A stretch of DNA of 64,000 nt from Streptomyces tagetis (GCF_018069565.1 NZ_JAGPNL010000003.1:682001-746000); one strand, 5' to 3'; shown: positions 42,852-51,777, counted from the first letter of the stretch. The notes: generated by a model not told the origin, from the letters alone. Translations and numbers: made by a program.

Positions 42852-44357
42852 ATGGGGTCCGAGCACATCCGCCGCTGGGAGCCGGCCGCACGGGCGCACG
42901 CCCTGACGGACCCCTTCGGACCGGGCCCCGTCCCCTGGCCGCGCGGCACCGAGACCCACCCCGCCGACCCCGCCAGGACGGCCCCCGCTCCCGCCGCGCG
43001 CCCTCCCTTCCCTCACCCCCGGCACACGCCCGCCCCCGCCCGGCGCCCCGCGGAGCACACCCCGCCCGGCCCCCTGCGCGCCGCCGACGACATCCGGCGG
43101 CAGATCAAGGGCTTCACCGCCACCGGCGTCGTCGCGCCCGGCGAGGACCTCGACTTCCACATCACCGTCGACCCGCCCCAGCCCTTCGGCGTCGACGTCT
43201 ACCGGATCGGCCACTACGGCGGCGAGGGCGCGGCGCGGATCACCAGCAGCCCCCGCCTGTCCGGCATGGTCCAGCCGCCGCCGCTCGCCGCCGACCGCAC
43301 CGTCTCCTGCCATCACTGGTGGCTGTCCTGGCGGTTCCGGGTCCCGACGTACTGGGGTGTCGGCGCCTACGTGGCGGTCCTGACCACCGCCGACGGGCAC
43401 CGCACGCACATCCCCTTCACGGTCCGCGACGACCGCGCCGCCGACCTGCTGCTCGTCCTGCCCGACGTCACCTGGCAGGCGTACAACCTCTACCCGGCCG
43501 ACGGCCGTACCGGCGCCAGCCTGCACCACGCCTGGGACGAGGAGGGCCGGCTGCTCGGCGAGGCCGACGCCGCGACCACCGTCTCCTTCGACCGTCCGTA
43601 CGCGGGCACCGGACTGCCCCCGCACGCCGGGCACGCCTACGACGTCATCCGCTTCGCCGAGCGCTACGGCTACGACCTCGCCTACGCGAACGCCGGTGAC
43701 CTGCACTCCGGCCGGGTCGACCCCACCCGGTACCGGGGCCTGGTCTTCCCCGGCCGGGACGCGTACTGGACCGCCGCGATGCGGGACACCGCCGAACGCG
43801 CCCGCGCGGTGGGCACCTCCCTGGTCTTCCTCTCGGCGGGCAGCCTCTCCTGGCAGGCCGAGCTGAGCCCGTCGCCCTCCGGTGCCCCCGGGCGCCTGCT
43901 CAGCAGCCGGGGGCGCCGGGGTCCCGGCCGGCCGGCGCTGTGGCGGGAGACCGACCGCGCCGAACAGCGGCTCCTCGGCATCCAGCACGAGGGCGCCGTC
44001 CCCGCACCGCACCCGCTGATCGTGCGCAACGACGGGCACTGGCTGTGGGAGGCCACCGGCGCCCACGAGGGCGACGCGATCGAGGCCCTGGTCGCGGGCG
44101 ACGCCGACCGGTACTTCCCGCGCACCCCGCTCCCCGACCACGAGGAGAGGGTGCTGCTCGCCCACTCCCCGTACACCGACGCCGAGGGTGCCCGGCGCCA
44201 CCAGGAGACCTCGCTGTACCGGGCCCCCTCCGGTGCCTGGGTCTTCGCCTCCGGCACCTGTGCGTGGTCCCCGGCGCTGGACCGCCCCGGCCACGTCGAC
44301 GCCCGCATCCAGCGCGCCACGGCCAACCTCCTGGACCGCGTCTGCAAACGCGACTGA
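42852..44357 (+). CDS. N,N-dimethylformamidase beta-subunit-like protein
   Basis: A 501-residue protein with the DMF-amidase large-subunit-like domain (about residues 75-490). The DVYRIGHYGGEGAARI and WGVGAYVAVLTTADGHRTHI segments form an Ig-like part. LPDVTWQAYNLYPADGRT and FVFPGRDAYWTAAMRD-like segments belong to a glutamine-amidotransferase-like fold. DMFase hydrolyses dimethylformamide, but in Streptomyces this family is widespread and its substrate is unknown. The first 75 residues are Pro/Ala-rich. The ATG at 42852 has GAGAGGGAGAGGGA upstream. Confidence 0.8.
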   Translation: MGSEHIRRWEPAARAHALTDPFGPGPVPWPRGTETHPADPARTAPAPAARPPFPHPRHTPAPARRPAEHTPPGPLRAADDIRRQIKGFTATGVVAPGEDLDFHITVDPPQPFGVDVYRIGHYGGEGAARITSSPRLSGMVQPPPLAADRTVSCHHWWLSWRFRVPTYWGVGAYVAVLTTADGHRTHIPFTVRDDRAADLLLVLPDVTWQAYNLYPADGRTGASLHHAWDEEGRLLGEADAATTVSFDRPYAGTGLPPHAGHAYDVIRFAERYGYDLAYANAGDLHSGRVDPTRYRGLVFPGRDAYWTAAMRDTAERARAVGTSLVFLSAGSLSWQAELSPSPSGAPGRLLSSRGRRGPGRPALWRETDRAEQRLLGIQHEGAVPAPHPLIVRNDGHWLWEATGAHEGDAIEALVAGDADRYFPRTPLPDHEERVLLAHSPYTDAEGARRHQETSLYRAPSGAWVFASGTCAWSPALDRPGHVDARIQRATANLLDRVCKRD

Positions 44358-44490
44358 CGCGAACGGGACCGACGCGAACGGGACTGACGCGAACGGGACT
44401 GCCGTGAGCCGTGCTGACGTGAACGGGCCCGGCCCGAAACAGTACTGACTCGAAACAGCACTGACCCGAAACAGGCCCGACCCGAACGGA
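44355..44490. repeat. 15-bp tandem repeat between the DMF-like gene and purC
   Basis: Units of the form GACGCGAACGGGACT repeat three times exactly and then decay through GACGTGAACGGGC and CCCGAAACAG variants, for about nine units in all. It begins at the stop codon of the upstream gene. Confidence 0.8.
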
Positions 44491-44634
44491 ACTGATCACC
44501 CGTCCCGCGTCCGGGAACCCGGACCCCGCCGCCCTCCGGCCCGCCGGCCCGGCCGCCCGCCGCCACCCCGCGCCGAGGCCGGCCTCCGGAATACGGGAGA
44601 ATCACGTCATTGGACAGAACCACGGGGAGGAACC

Positions 44635-45540
44635 GTGTCCGGATTCGTCGAAAAGCCCGAGCCGACCGAGGTCCCGGGCCTGGTGCATCTGCACACCGGC
44701 AAGGTGCGCGACCTCTACCGCAACGAGGCCGGCGACCTCGTCATGGTCGCCAGCGACCGTGTCTCCGCCTACGACTGGGTGCTGCCCACCGAGATCCCCG
44801 ACAAGGGCCGCATCCTGACCCAGCTCTCCCTGTGGTGGTTCGAGCAGCTCGCCGACCTGGTCCCGCACCACGTGCTCAGCACCGAGCTGCCCCCCGGCGC
44901 CCCCGCCGACTGGGAGGGCCGGGCCCTGGTCTGCGCCTCGCTGCGCATGGTCCCCGTCGAGTGCGTGGCCCGCGGCTACCTCACCGGCTCCGGCCTCGCC
45001 GAGTACCGCCGGACCCGCACCGTCTGCGGACTCGCCCTGCCCGAGGGCCTCGTCGACGGCTCCGAGCTGCCCGCCCCGATCTTCACCCCGGCCACCAAGG
45101 CCGAGGTCGGCGAGCACGACGAGAACGTCTCCTACGAGGAGGTCGCCCACCGGGTCGGCCCGGACACCGCGGCCCACCTGCGCCAGGTGACGCTGGCCGT
45201 CTACTCCCGCGCCCGGGACATCGCCCGTGAGCGCGGCATCATCCTCGCGGACACCAAGTTCGAGTTCGGCTTCGCGGAGGGCGACGGCGGTCTGGTCCTC
45301 GCCGACGAGGTCCTCACCCCGGACTCCTCCCGCTTCTGGCCGGCCGACCGCTGGCAGCCGGGCCGCGCGCAGCCCTCGTACGACAAGCAGTTCGTCCGGG
45401 ACTGGCTCACCTCGCCCGAGTCCGGCTGGGACCGGACCGGCGAGCAGCCGCCGCCGGCGCTGCCCGAGCGGATCGTGGAGGCGACGCGGGCGCGGTACGT
45501 CGAGGCGTACGAGCGGCTGACCGGCCTGACCTGGTCGTAG
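44635..45540 (+). CDS. purC: Phosphoribosylaminoimidazole-succinocarboxamide synthase
   Basis: SAICAR synthase joins aspartate to CAIR using ATP in purine synthesis. The 301 residues contain HTGKVRDLYRN near the start, VSDRVSAYDWVLP, VPVECVARGYLTGSG, and the ILADTKFEFGF motif. The GTG at 44635 has GGGGAGG four bases upstream. It is monocistronic, followed by a tRNA-Gly gene on the opposite strand. Confidence 0.97.
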   Translation: MSGFVEKPEPTEVPGLVHLHTGKVRDLYRNEAGDLVMVASDRVSAYDWVLPTEIPDKGRILTQLSLWWFEQLADLVPHHVLSTELPPGAPADWEGRALVCASLRMVPVECVARGYLTGSGLAEYRRTRTVCGLALPEGLVDGSELPAPIFTPATKAEVGEHDENVSYEEVAHRVGPDTAAHLRQVTLAVYSRARDIARERGIILADTKFEFGFAEGDGGLVLADEVLTPDSSRFWPADRWQPGRAQPSYDKQFVRDWLTSPESGWDRTGEQPPPALPERIVEATRARYVEAYERLTGLTWS

Positions 45541-45585
45541 GCCCGCGGACGACGCCCCCCGGCCGGCCTCGGCCGGGGAACACGA

Positions 45586-45615
45586 CGAAGCCCCCGGCCG
45601 GAACCGGGGGCTTCG
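45586..45615 (-). terminator. tRNA-Gly terminator, shared with purC
   Basis: CGAAGCCCCCGG and CCGGGGGCTTCG form a perfect twelve-base stem with a six-base loop, eight bases from the tRNA 3' end. Confidence 0.8.
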
Positions 45616-45623
45616 TGCAGCGG

Positions 45624-45696
45624 AGCGGACGACGAGGTTCGAACTCGCGACCTCAACCTTGGCAAGGTTGCGCTCTACCAGCTGAGCTACGTCCGC
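45624..45696 (-). tRNA. tRNA-Gly (anticodon GCC), copy 1
   Basis: A 73-nt tRNA: acceptor GCGGACG/CGTCCGC, D arm AGCTCAGCTGGTAGAGC, anticodon loop TTGCCAA, and T arm GTTCGAA. It is identical to the copy at 49783-49855. Confidence 0.95.
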
Positions 45697-45718
45697 GTGC
45701 GCCGTGGCGCGACAGCCA

Positions 45719-46336
45719 CTATACCCAACCGCGCTCCCGCGCGAGCCGGACCGCCGCGTGCCGGTTCTCCGCCCCGAGCTTGGTGACGGCGGACGACAGG
45801 TAGTTCCGTACGGTGCCCTCCGCGAGGGCGGCCCGCTCGGCGATCTCGGCCACCGGCGCCCCGTCGGCCGCGTGTTCCAGCACCTCGGCCTCGCGCGCGG
45901 TCAGCGGCGAGTCCCCGGCGGAGATCGCGTCGGCGGCCAACTCGGGGTCGACGTAGCGGTTTCCCGCGTGCACGGTGCGGATGAGTTCGGCCAGTCGCCG
46001 GGCGCTGACGGTCTTGGGGACGAAGCCGCGCACGCCCGCGGCCAGCGCCCGCTTCAGGTGGCCGGGGCGGCCGTGGCTGGTGACGATCAGCACCTTGCAG
46101 CCGGGGAGTTCGGTGCGCAGCGATGTGGCGACCTTCACACCGTCCGCGCCGGGCATCTGGAGGTCGAGCACGGCGACGTCGGGCTCGTGCGCGCGGGCCA
46201 TCGCCAGCGCCTCCGGACCGCTGGCCGCCTCGGCGACCACGAGGAGGTCGTCCTCCAGCGAGAGCAGGGCGGCGAGCGCCCCGCGGATGAGGTGCTCGTC
46301 GTCGGCGAGCAGCACCCGCACGGCGCCGGTACTCAC
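45719..46336 (-). CDS. NarL/LuxR-family response regulator (DesR-like)
   Basis: A 205-residue regulator. The receiver (residues 5-120) has Asp57-region VAVLDLQMPGADG and the switch Lys in FVPKTVS. The C-terminal LuxR helix-turn-helix is LTAREAEVLEHAADGAPVAE with EGTVRNYLSS. The GTG start overlaps the kinase stop by four bases, so the two are made together. It is the last gene of an ABC transporter/kinase/regulator operon and probably controls it. The palindrome upstream of the operon is the likely binding site. Confidence 0.93.
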   Translation of the reverse strand: MSTGAVRVLLADDEHLIRGALAALLSLEDDLLVVAEAASGPEALAMARAHEPDVAVLDLQMPGADGVKVATSLRTELPGCKVLIVTSHGRPGHLKRALAAGVRGFVPKTVSARRLAELIRTVHAGNRYVDPELAADAISAGDSPLTAREAEVLEHAADGAPVAEIAERAALAEGTVRNYLSSAVTKLGAENRHAAVRLARERGWV

Positions 46337-47694
46337 GCCGCACCCCCGGCGGCCGGGCCGCCCGCGCCCGTCGCACCCCGCGCCGGGCCACCCCCGGCCC
46401 GCGCCTCCGCCACCCCACCGGTCACCCAAGCCTCCCCTGCCCCTGAAGAGTCATCAGCCCTACCACCAACCCCAACCCCACCCGCACCCGCACCGCCCAC
46501 CGGCACCTCCGCCCGCAGCCGGAAGACGCCCTTGCCGATCGCGCCCGCCTCCAGCGTCCCGTCCACCGCGGAGAGGCGTTCCCGCAGACCGGCGAGGCCC
46601 GAGCCGCCGGGTGGGCCGGCGGCAGGCTCGGGCGCCCCGTCGTTCTCCACCGTGAGCACCACACGCCCCTCCGCCCTGCGCACCGTCACGGCGCACGTCT
46701 TCGCGTCCCCGTGCCGCAGCACGTTGGTGGTCGCCTCCCGCACCACCCAGCCGAGCGCCGACTGCGCCCCGGCGGGCAGCCCGGCCGGATCGCCGGTCAC
46801 CTCGCAGTCGATCCCGGCGGCGGTCAGCACGCCCCGGGCGCCCATGATCTCGACCTCCAGATCGGCCTCCCGGTAGCCGCGCACCACGTCCCGCACCTCG
46901 CGCTGGGACTCCTGGGCGATGCGCTGCACCTCGATCATCTGCTCGACCGCCTCGGGCCGGCCGCGCCGGGCCAGCCGCACCGCCAGCTCGCTCTTGAGGG
47001 CGATCACCGCGAGGTTACGGCCCATCACGTCGTGCAGGTCCCGCCCGAAACGCAGCCGCTCCTCGGCGACCGCGAGCCGCGCCCGGGTCTCGCGGGCCTC
47101 GTCGAGGGCGTAGACGGCGTTGAGCAGCCGGACCGAGAAGACCGAGGTGAACGCCACGAAACCGCCGCCGACGAGCACGATGAGCGCGGTGGAGGCGGCG
47201 GCCGTCGCCGTCATCCCCCACGCCAGCGCGATCAGCCCCGCACCGGCGCCGAAGCCCGCCACCATCGCGCACACGCGCCGCCGGGTGCGCACGCCGAGCG
47301 CGATGAGGCCGGGGCCGAAGCACAGGACCATGCCGAAGGCCGCGCCCGCCGCCTCGCTCGTGCCCTCGCCGCCCGGACCGTGCTCGGCCAGCGCGGCGGC
47401 GGCCATCGCGACCACGCCGGTGGTGGCGGCGAGCGCCCACAGCAGCCGCACCGGCTGTTCCCGGCGGCCCCGGGTCCAGTCCAGGGACCGCGCGGTGGTG
47501 GGCAGCATCACCGCGGCGTGCCCGACGACCAGCAGGATCAGCAGGCCCGCGATCCGCGGCCCGGCGTGCTGGAGGGCGGTCAGGCCGACCGTGACGATCT
47601 CCAGCAGCGCGAAGGAGTGGAACGACCACCGCGTGTACGTCTCCACCTTCGCCGGCGTGCTCTTCCGCTGCCACCAGCGCCCCGGCCTGCCCAT
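46333..47694 (-). CDS. HisKA_3-type sensor histidine kinase (DesK-like)
   Basis: A 453-residue kinase with about six membrane helices (residues 28-200) and no large external sensor, as in membrane-fluidity or envelope sensors. The dimerisation helix contains RFGRDLHDVMGRNLAVIAL with the phosphorylated His. The ATPase part has REATTNVLRHGDAKTC and GSGLAGLRERL. The C-terminal 60 residues are a Gly/Ala/Val tail of low complexity. The ATG at 47694 is chosen; an in-frame start at 47760 would overlap the permease gene. It is translationally coupled to the regulator gene downstream. Confidence 0.9.
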   Translation of the reverse strand: MGRPGRWWQRKSTPAKVETYTRWSFHSFALLEIVTVGLTALQHAGPRIAGLLILLVVGHAAVMLPTTARSLDWTRGRREQPVRLLWALAATTGVVAMAAAALAEHGPGGEGTSEAAGAAFGMVLCFGPGLIALGVRTRRRVCAMVAGFGAGAGLIALAWGMTATAAASTALIVLVGGGFVAFTSVFSVRLLNAVYALDEARETRARLAVAEERLRFGRDLHDVMGRNLAVIALKSELAVRLARRGRPEAVEQMIEVQRIAQESQREVRDVVRGYREADLEVEIMGARGVLTAAGIDCEVTGDPAGLPAGAQSALGWVVREATTNVLRHGDAKTCAVTVRRAEGRVVLTVENDGAPEPAAGPPGGSGLAGLRERLSAVDGTLEAGAIGKGVFRLRAEVPVGGAGAGGVGVGGRADDSSGAGEAWVTGGVAEARAGGGPARGATGAGGPAAGGAA

Positions 47695-47732
47695 CGTCTC
47701 GTCCCGCCCTCCCGGCCACGCGGCCCGTGCTG

Positions 47733-48629
47733 TCAGCGTCGCGGTTCCCAGCGGAACCACCGGCGTACAGCAAACACGGCGAGCGCGGTCCAGGCCACCG
47801 CCGTGGCCAGCGCGGCCAGCGTCTCGCCGGCCGGCAGGGCGCCGGTCCAGCCGGCCCGCACCAGGGTGAGGACGGGGGTCAGCGGCAGGAGTTCACAGAC
47901 CGAGGCGAGCCGGTCCGGGAGCAGTTCCAGCGGGACGAACATGCCGGAACCCATCATGGAGACGATCATCAGCGGCATCGGCGTGACCTGCGCGCTCTCG
48001 CCGGTCCGGGTGTGGCTCGCGGTGACCGCGGCCAGCGCGGCGCAGAGCACGAGGCCGAGCAGCAGACCGGCGACGGCCAGATGCGGCGCGGGCGGCGCGG
48101 GCAGGTCCAGCAGCAGTGAGCAGGCCGCCGTCAGCAGCAGGCACTGCGCGAGGCCGGTCAGGGAGGCGGGCAGGGCCGACCCGGCGATGATCTCGGCGTC
48201 CCGCAGCTCGCCGGTGCGCAGCCGCTTGAGGACGAGTTCCTCGCGGCGGACGACGAAGACGCCGACGAGCGCCGAGTAGACGGCGAAGAGCAGCGAGAAG
48301 CCGACCGCGGCGGGCAGGACGACGGTGCCGACGGAGAGCCCCGCCTCGGCGAGGTCCATCTTCGTGGCGGCCGAGCGCACGCTGAGCGGCAGGACCAGGG
48401 GGACGAACAGGGCGGCCACGAGGGTGCCCTTGCTCCGTCCCAGGAGGGTGAGTTCGGCGCGGGCGAGGGCGCCGATCCGGCCCAGCGACGTGCTCGCCGC
48501 CGCCCGCCCCGTCCCCGCCGAGGCCCGCGGGCCTGTCCCCGCCGAGCCGGTCGTCCCCCTCGTGCCCCTCGTGCCTGTCCCTCGCGTGCCCGTCCCCGCC
48601 GGGCGTCCGGGTGCCTCCGTCTCGTTCAT
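47733..48629 (-). CDS. ABC-2-type transporter permease
   Basis: A 298-residue permease with six membrane helices of the ABC-2 type (about residues 60-290). The first 45 residues are a Gly-Thr-Arg repeat encoded by a short DNA repeat. The start MNETEAP overlaps the ATPase stop (ATGA). With the ATPase it forms an exporter of the antibiotic/lipid resistance type that is often paired with DesKR-like systems. The substrate is unknown. Confidence 0.9.
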   Translation of the reverse strand: MNETEAPGRPAGTGTRGTGTRGTRGTTGSAGTGPRASAGTGRAAASTSLGRIGALARAELTLLGRSKGTLVAALFVPLVLPLSVRSAATKMDLAEAGLSVGTVVLPAAVGFSLLFAVYSALVGVFVVRREELVLKRLRTGELRDAEIIAGSALPASLTGLAQCLLLTAACSLLLDLPAPPAPHLAVAGLLLGLVLCAALAAVTASHTRTGESAQVTPMPLMIVSMMGSGMFVPLELLPDRLASVCELLPLTPVLTLVRAGWTGALPAGETLAALATAVAWTALAVFAVRRWFRWEPRR

Positions 48630-49630
48630 GCCGCGTACCCCTCGCTCTCCATCGCTGTCGCCGTCGCCGTCACCGTCTCCGTCGCCCCCGCTGCCGCCGT
48701 CCCGGAGGCATGCTCGGCGATCTGGAGGAACGCCTCCTCCAGGGAGGCCGAGCGGACGTCCAGTCCGCGCAGTTCGACGCCGGCCCGGTCGGCCCACACC
48801 AGCAGGGCGGTGGCGGCGCGCTGGAGTTCGCGGGTGCGCAGCCGGACGGTCCGGCCGTCGGTCTCGTGCCCGCCGACACCCAGCTCACCGAGGGGCGGCA
48901 GATCGCCGACGAAGTAGCCCTCGGGCAGCTCGAAGGAGATCCGGGAGGGCTGGGTGGCGGTCACCTCGGCCGGGGTCCCGGTGGCGGCGATGCGGCCCCG
49001 GTGCAGGATGGCGAGCCGGTCGGCGAGGCTCTCGGCCTCCTCCAGGTAGTGCGTGGTCAGCAGCACGGTCGTCCCGCCGTCGCGCAGCTCCCGCACCAGA
49101 TCCCAGGTGGCGCGGCGGCCTTCGGCGTCCAGTCCGGTGGTGGGCTCGTCGAGGAAGAGCACCTCGGGCTCGCCGAGGAGGGCGAGGGCCAGGTCCAGGC
49201 GGCGCCGCTCGCCGCCGGAGAGCTGCTTGACGCGGGTGTGGGCCTTGCCGGACAGGCCGACCCGTTCCAGCGCCTCGCCCGCGGGGCGGGCGCCGCTCAC
49301 GCAGCCGGCCCACATCCGGGTGGTCTCGGCGACGGTCAGCTCGGACGGGAAGCCGCCCTCCTGGAGCATCACGCCGGTACGGGGCCGGACGGCGGCCCGC
49401 TCGGTGTGGGGATCGTGGCCGAGGACCCGTACCCGTCCGCCCGCCGGGGCGGCGAGCCCTTCCAGCAGCTCGACGGTGGAGGTCTTGCCCGCCCCGTTGG
49501 TGCCCAGCAGGGCGAAGACCTCGCCGCGGCGCACGGAGAAGTCGATCCCGCGCACCGCCTCGAACCCGCCCCCGTAGACACGCCGTAGGTCGGTGACCTC
49601 GATCACGTGTTCCTGTTCTTCTGCTCGCAT
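48626..49630 (-). CDS. ABC transporter ATP-binding protein
   Basis: A 334-residue ATPase with Walker A GTNGAGKTSTVE, the Q-loop, signature LSGGERRRLDLALAL, Walker B EVLFLDEPTTGLD and the H-loop LLTTHYLEEAE. The C-terminal extension is typical of the drug-export (DrrA-like) group and ends in an Ala-Thr-Glu repeat. It is the first gene of the operon. An operator-like palindrome lies 59 bases upstream. Confidence 0.94.
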   Translation of the reverse strand: MRAEEQEHVIEVTDLRRVYGGGFEAVRGIDFSVRRGEVFALLGTNGAGKTSTVELLEGLAAPAGGRVRVLGHDPHTERAAVRPRTGVMLQEGGFPSELTVAETTRMWAGCVSGARPAGEALERVGLSGKAHTRVKQLSGGERRRLDLALALLGEPEVLFLDEPTTGLDAEGRRATWDLVRELRDGGTTVLLTTHYLEEAESLADRLAILHRGRIAATGTPAEVTATQPSRISFELPEGYFVGDLPPLGELGVGGHETDGRTVRLRTRELQRAATALLVWADRAGVELRGLDVRSASLEEAFLQIAEHASGTAAAGATETVTATATAMESEGYAA

Positions 49631-49688
49631 GTCCCCAGCGTCGCGGCGCCGGGGGAGCGTCGGCAGTGCGCGGTGTCATCACCCGGCA

Positions 49689-49700
49689 TGACAAATGTCA
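49689..49700 (-). promoter_or_regulatory. Operator-like palindrome of the ABC/two-component operon
   Basis: TGACAAATGTCA is a perfect twelve-base palindrome, extended by CA/GA, 59 bases upstream of the first gene. It is suitably placed for the DesR-like regulator encoded at the operon's end. Confidence 0.6.
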
Positions 49701-49747
49701 GAGACCGGTCCGCGGCCCCGGGGGAATCCGGCCGGAGAGACGAGAAA

Positions 49748-49773
49748 GACCCCGGTCCAGAAGGACCGGGGTC
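49748..49773 (-). terminator. Terminator of tRNA-Gly copy 2
   Basis: GACCCCGGTCC and GGACCGGGGTC form an eleven-base stem with an AGAA loop. Confidence 0.8.
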
Positions 49774-49782
49774 TTCACACCG

Positions 49783-49855
49783 AGCGGACGACGAGGTTCG
49801 AACTCGCGACCTCAACCTTGGCAAGGTTGCGCTCTACCAGCTGAGCTACGTCCGC
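49783..49855 (-). tRNA. tRNA-Gly (anticodon GCC), copy 2
   Basis: Identical over all 73 bases to the copy at 45624-45696, with the same orientation. Flanking sequence and terminators differ, so the identity is confined to the tRNA. Confidence 0.95.
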
Positions 49856-49951
49856 ATTGCCCCCGACCGGCTTTCACCGGTCGGTGCGAGCACCAGCCTA
49901 CCTGATCCATTCCGGAGGAGTGACCCTCGCGGTGGATGGTGGACCGCGCAG

Positions 49952-50023
49952 AGCGGGTGACAGGAATTGCACACTGCGCCTTCCCCCTGGAAGGGGGATG
50001 TTCTACTACTGAACTACACCCGC
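49952..50023 (-). tRNA. tRNA-Gly (anticodon TCC)
   Basis: A 72-nt tRNA: acceptor GCGGGTG/CACCCGC, anticodon arm TCCCC-CTTCCAG-GGGGA giving UCC, and T loop with the unusual GTGCAATTCC in place of GTTCGAATCC. It decodes GGA/GGG. Confidence 0.92.
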
Positions 50024-50182
50024 GTGATCCGTGAGGCGGGGCCTTCCGGCCTTGCCCCTCGGCGTGCTCCAGACTCTATCCGATCACCGGGGGTGCTGCG
50101 CAAGTCGGTTGCCGCCAGGGGCCGGTGAGCGGTCGTCGGCCCCCGCCGGCACCCGGCGGCCCCGTCGGCGGGGACCGCCGGA

Positions 50183-50500
50183 TCACTGCGCCGCGGCGAA
50201 CGCCTCGTACACCTTCTTCGGGATTCTGCCGCGCGCCGGCACGTCCATCCGGTTCGACTGCGCCCAGGCGCGCACCGCTGCCGGGGCGGGGGCCACCTCG
50301 GTCTGCCGGTACGCGCGCCCCGACCGGGACCGCTTGCGGCCGGCCGTCACATAGGGTTCGAGAGCCTTGCGCAGTTTGCGGGCATTGGCTTCGTTGAGGT
50401 CGATCTCGTACGTCCGGCCGTCGACGCCGAAGGCGATCGTCTCCGTCGCTTCCGAGCCGTCGATGTCGTCATAGAGAGTGACCACGACACGCTGCGCCAC
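50183..50500 (-). CDS. lsrL: Lsr2-family nucleoid-associated protein (LsrL type)
   Basis: A 105-residue H-NS-like silencer. The N-terminal dimerisation domain (AQRVVVTLYDDIDGSEATE, GVDGRTYEIDLNEANA) is complete. The C-terminal AT-hook-like DNA-binding domain contains RAWAQSNRMDVPARGRIPKK with the RGR core. Lsr2 proteins bind AT-rich, often foreign, DNA. The GTG at 50500 is preferred because AAGGGA lies upstream and the family starts AQRVV; an ATG at 50518 is also in frame. The symbol follows my recollection of the S. coelicolor paralogue near purS. Confidence 0.9.
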   Translation of the reverse strand: MAQRVVVTLYDDIDGSEATETIAFGVDGRTYEIDLNEANARKLRKALEPYVTAGRKRSRSGRAYRQTEVAPAPAAVRAWAQSNRMDVPARGRIPKKVYEAFAAAQ

Positions 50501-50840
50501 GAATATCGGTCCCTTCATGCGGCATCTCCGCGATGACGTGCCAGGACGTCACGATGATGCCGGCTGTTCGCCAGTATGTGGGCAAAGCATCGGCTCAAGA
50601 CATTTCATTTGTACAGTGCCCGGCATTGCCATGTGAAGCTCGACTAAATCTCTCCGCGTGTCTGTCGCGCAATAGCCACCGGGGATCGATCCGGAATCTT
50701 TCCCGAAGTTTTTCGTCCGCGCCTCTCCCGATGGGCCGTCCGTGAGGGCGGTCACGTAGCATCCTCCAATGCTACGCGGGTAGAAATTTTGGGCGGGTAG
50801 TCTGAAGGGACCTGCTCAGCACCACACACCGGGAGTGCCA
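50501..50840. other. Regulatory gap upstream of purSQL
   Basis: A 340-base, relatively AT-rich region between lsrL and purS. It contains a perfect inverted repeat CGTAGCAT-CCTCCA-ATGCTACG (50755-50776) and a TAGTCT (50798-50803) that could be the -10 of the pur operon. It may also hold the lsrL promoter. No gene is visible. Confidence 0.5.
50755..50803 (+). promoter_or_regulatory. Probable purSQL promoter with inverted repeat
   Basis: The eight-base inverted repeat at 50755-50776 lies where the -35 and upstream region of a promoter with -10 TAGTCT (50798-50803) would be. A bound regulator would control purine operon transcription. No known motif is matched. Confidence 0.4.
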
Positions 50841-51104
50841 GTGGCACGCGTCGTAGTCGACGTCATGCTCAAGCCGGAGATCCTCGACCCCCAGGGCCAG
50901 GCGGTGCAGCGCGCACTGCCGCGGCTCGGTTTCGAGGGCATCTCCGACGTACGTCAGGGAAAGCGATTCGAACTCGAAGTGGACGGGCCGGTCGACGACG
51001 CCGCGCTCGCCCGCATCCGTGATCTTGCGGAATCCTTCCTCGCCAACACCGTGATCGAGGACTTCACCGTCAAGGTCGAGGAAGTCGCGGAGGCCGCGAA
51101 GTGA
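50841..51104 (+). CDS. purS: Phosphoribosylformylglycinamidine synthase subunit PurS
   Basis: An 87-residue small subunit that bridges PurL and PurQ in the FGAM synthase complex. It contains VVVDVMLKPEILDPQGQAVQ and the GFEGISDVRQGKRFELEV core. The GTG at 50841 is selected for GGGAG five bases upstream; a GTG at 50835 is in frame. The stop overlaps purQ by four bases. Confidence 0.96.
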   Translation: MARVVVDVMLKPEILDPQGQAVQRALPRLGFEGISDVRQGKRFELEVDGPVDDAALARIRDLAESFLANTVIEDFTVKVEEVAEAAK

Positions 51105-51777
51105 CCGCTCGTATTGGCGTCGTCACTTTCCCGGGCAGCCTCGACGACCGCGACACGCAGCGGGCGATCCGCCTCGCGGGCGCCGAGCCGGTCGTGCTCT
51201 GGCACAAGGACAAGGACCTCAAGCAGGTCGACGCGGTCGTCCTGCCCGGCGGCTTCTCCTACGGCGACTACCTGCGCGCAGGCGCGATCTCCCGCTTCTC
51301 CCCGGTGATGGACACCGTGGTCGACCAGGCGAAGTCCGGTCTGCCCGTCCTCGGCATCTGCAACGGCTTCCAGGTCCTCACCGAGGCCCACCTGCTCCCG
51401 GGCGCCATGCTGGGCAACGACCACCGGCACTTCATCTGCCGCGACCAGAAGCTGCGGGTGGAGAACGCCGCGACCGCCTGGACCTCCGACTACACCGAGG
51501 GCCAGGAGATCCACATCCCGCTGAAGAACATGGACGGCCGGTACGTCGCCGACACGTACACGCTCGACCTGCTGGAGGCGGAGGGCCGGGTCGCCTTCCG
51601 CTACCTGGACGTCAACCCCAACGGCTCGCTCCGCGACATCGCCGGCGTCACCAACGAGGCCGGGAACGTCGTCGGCCTCATGCCGCACCCCGAGCACGCC
51701 ACCGAGCCGCTGATCGGCACCGGCCGCACCGACGGCCTGCCCTTCTTCACCTCGATCCTCAAGAAGCTGGTCAACGC

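Noticed and set aside
45624..45696. tRNA-Gly copies as att sites of a mobile element
   Set aside because: Both genes are intact with different terminators, no integrase lies between them, and the enclosed operon has ordinary core composition. Kept only as a low-interest observation.
50549..50755. 68-codon minus-strand frame upstream of purS
   Set aside because: Weak codon bias, no ribosome binding site and no motif. The region looks regulatory.
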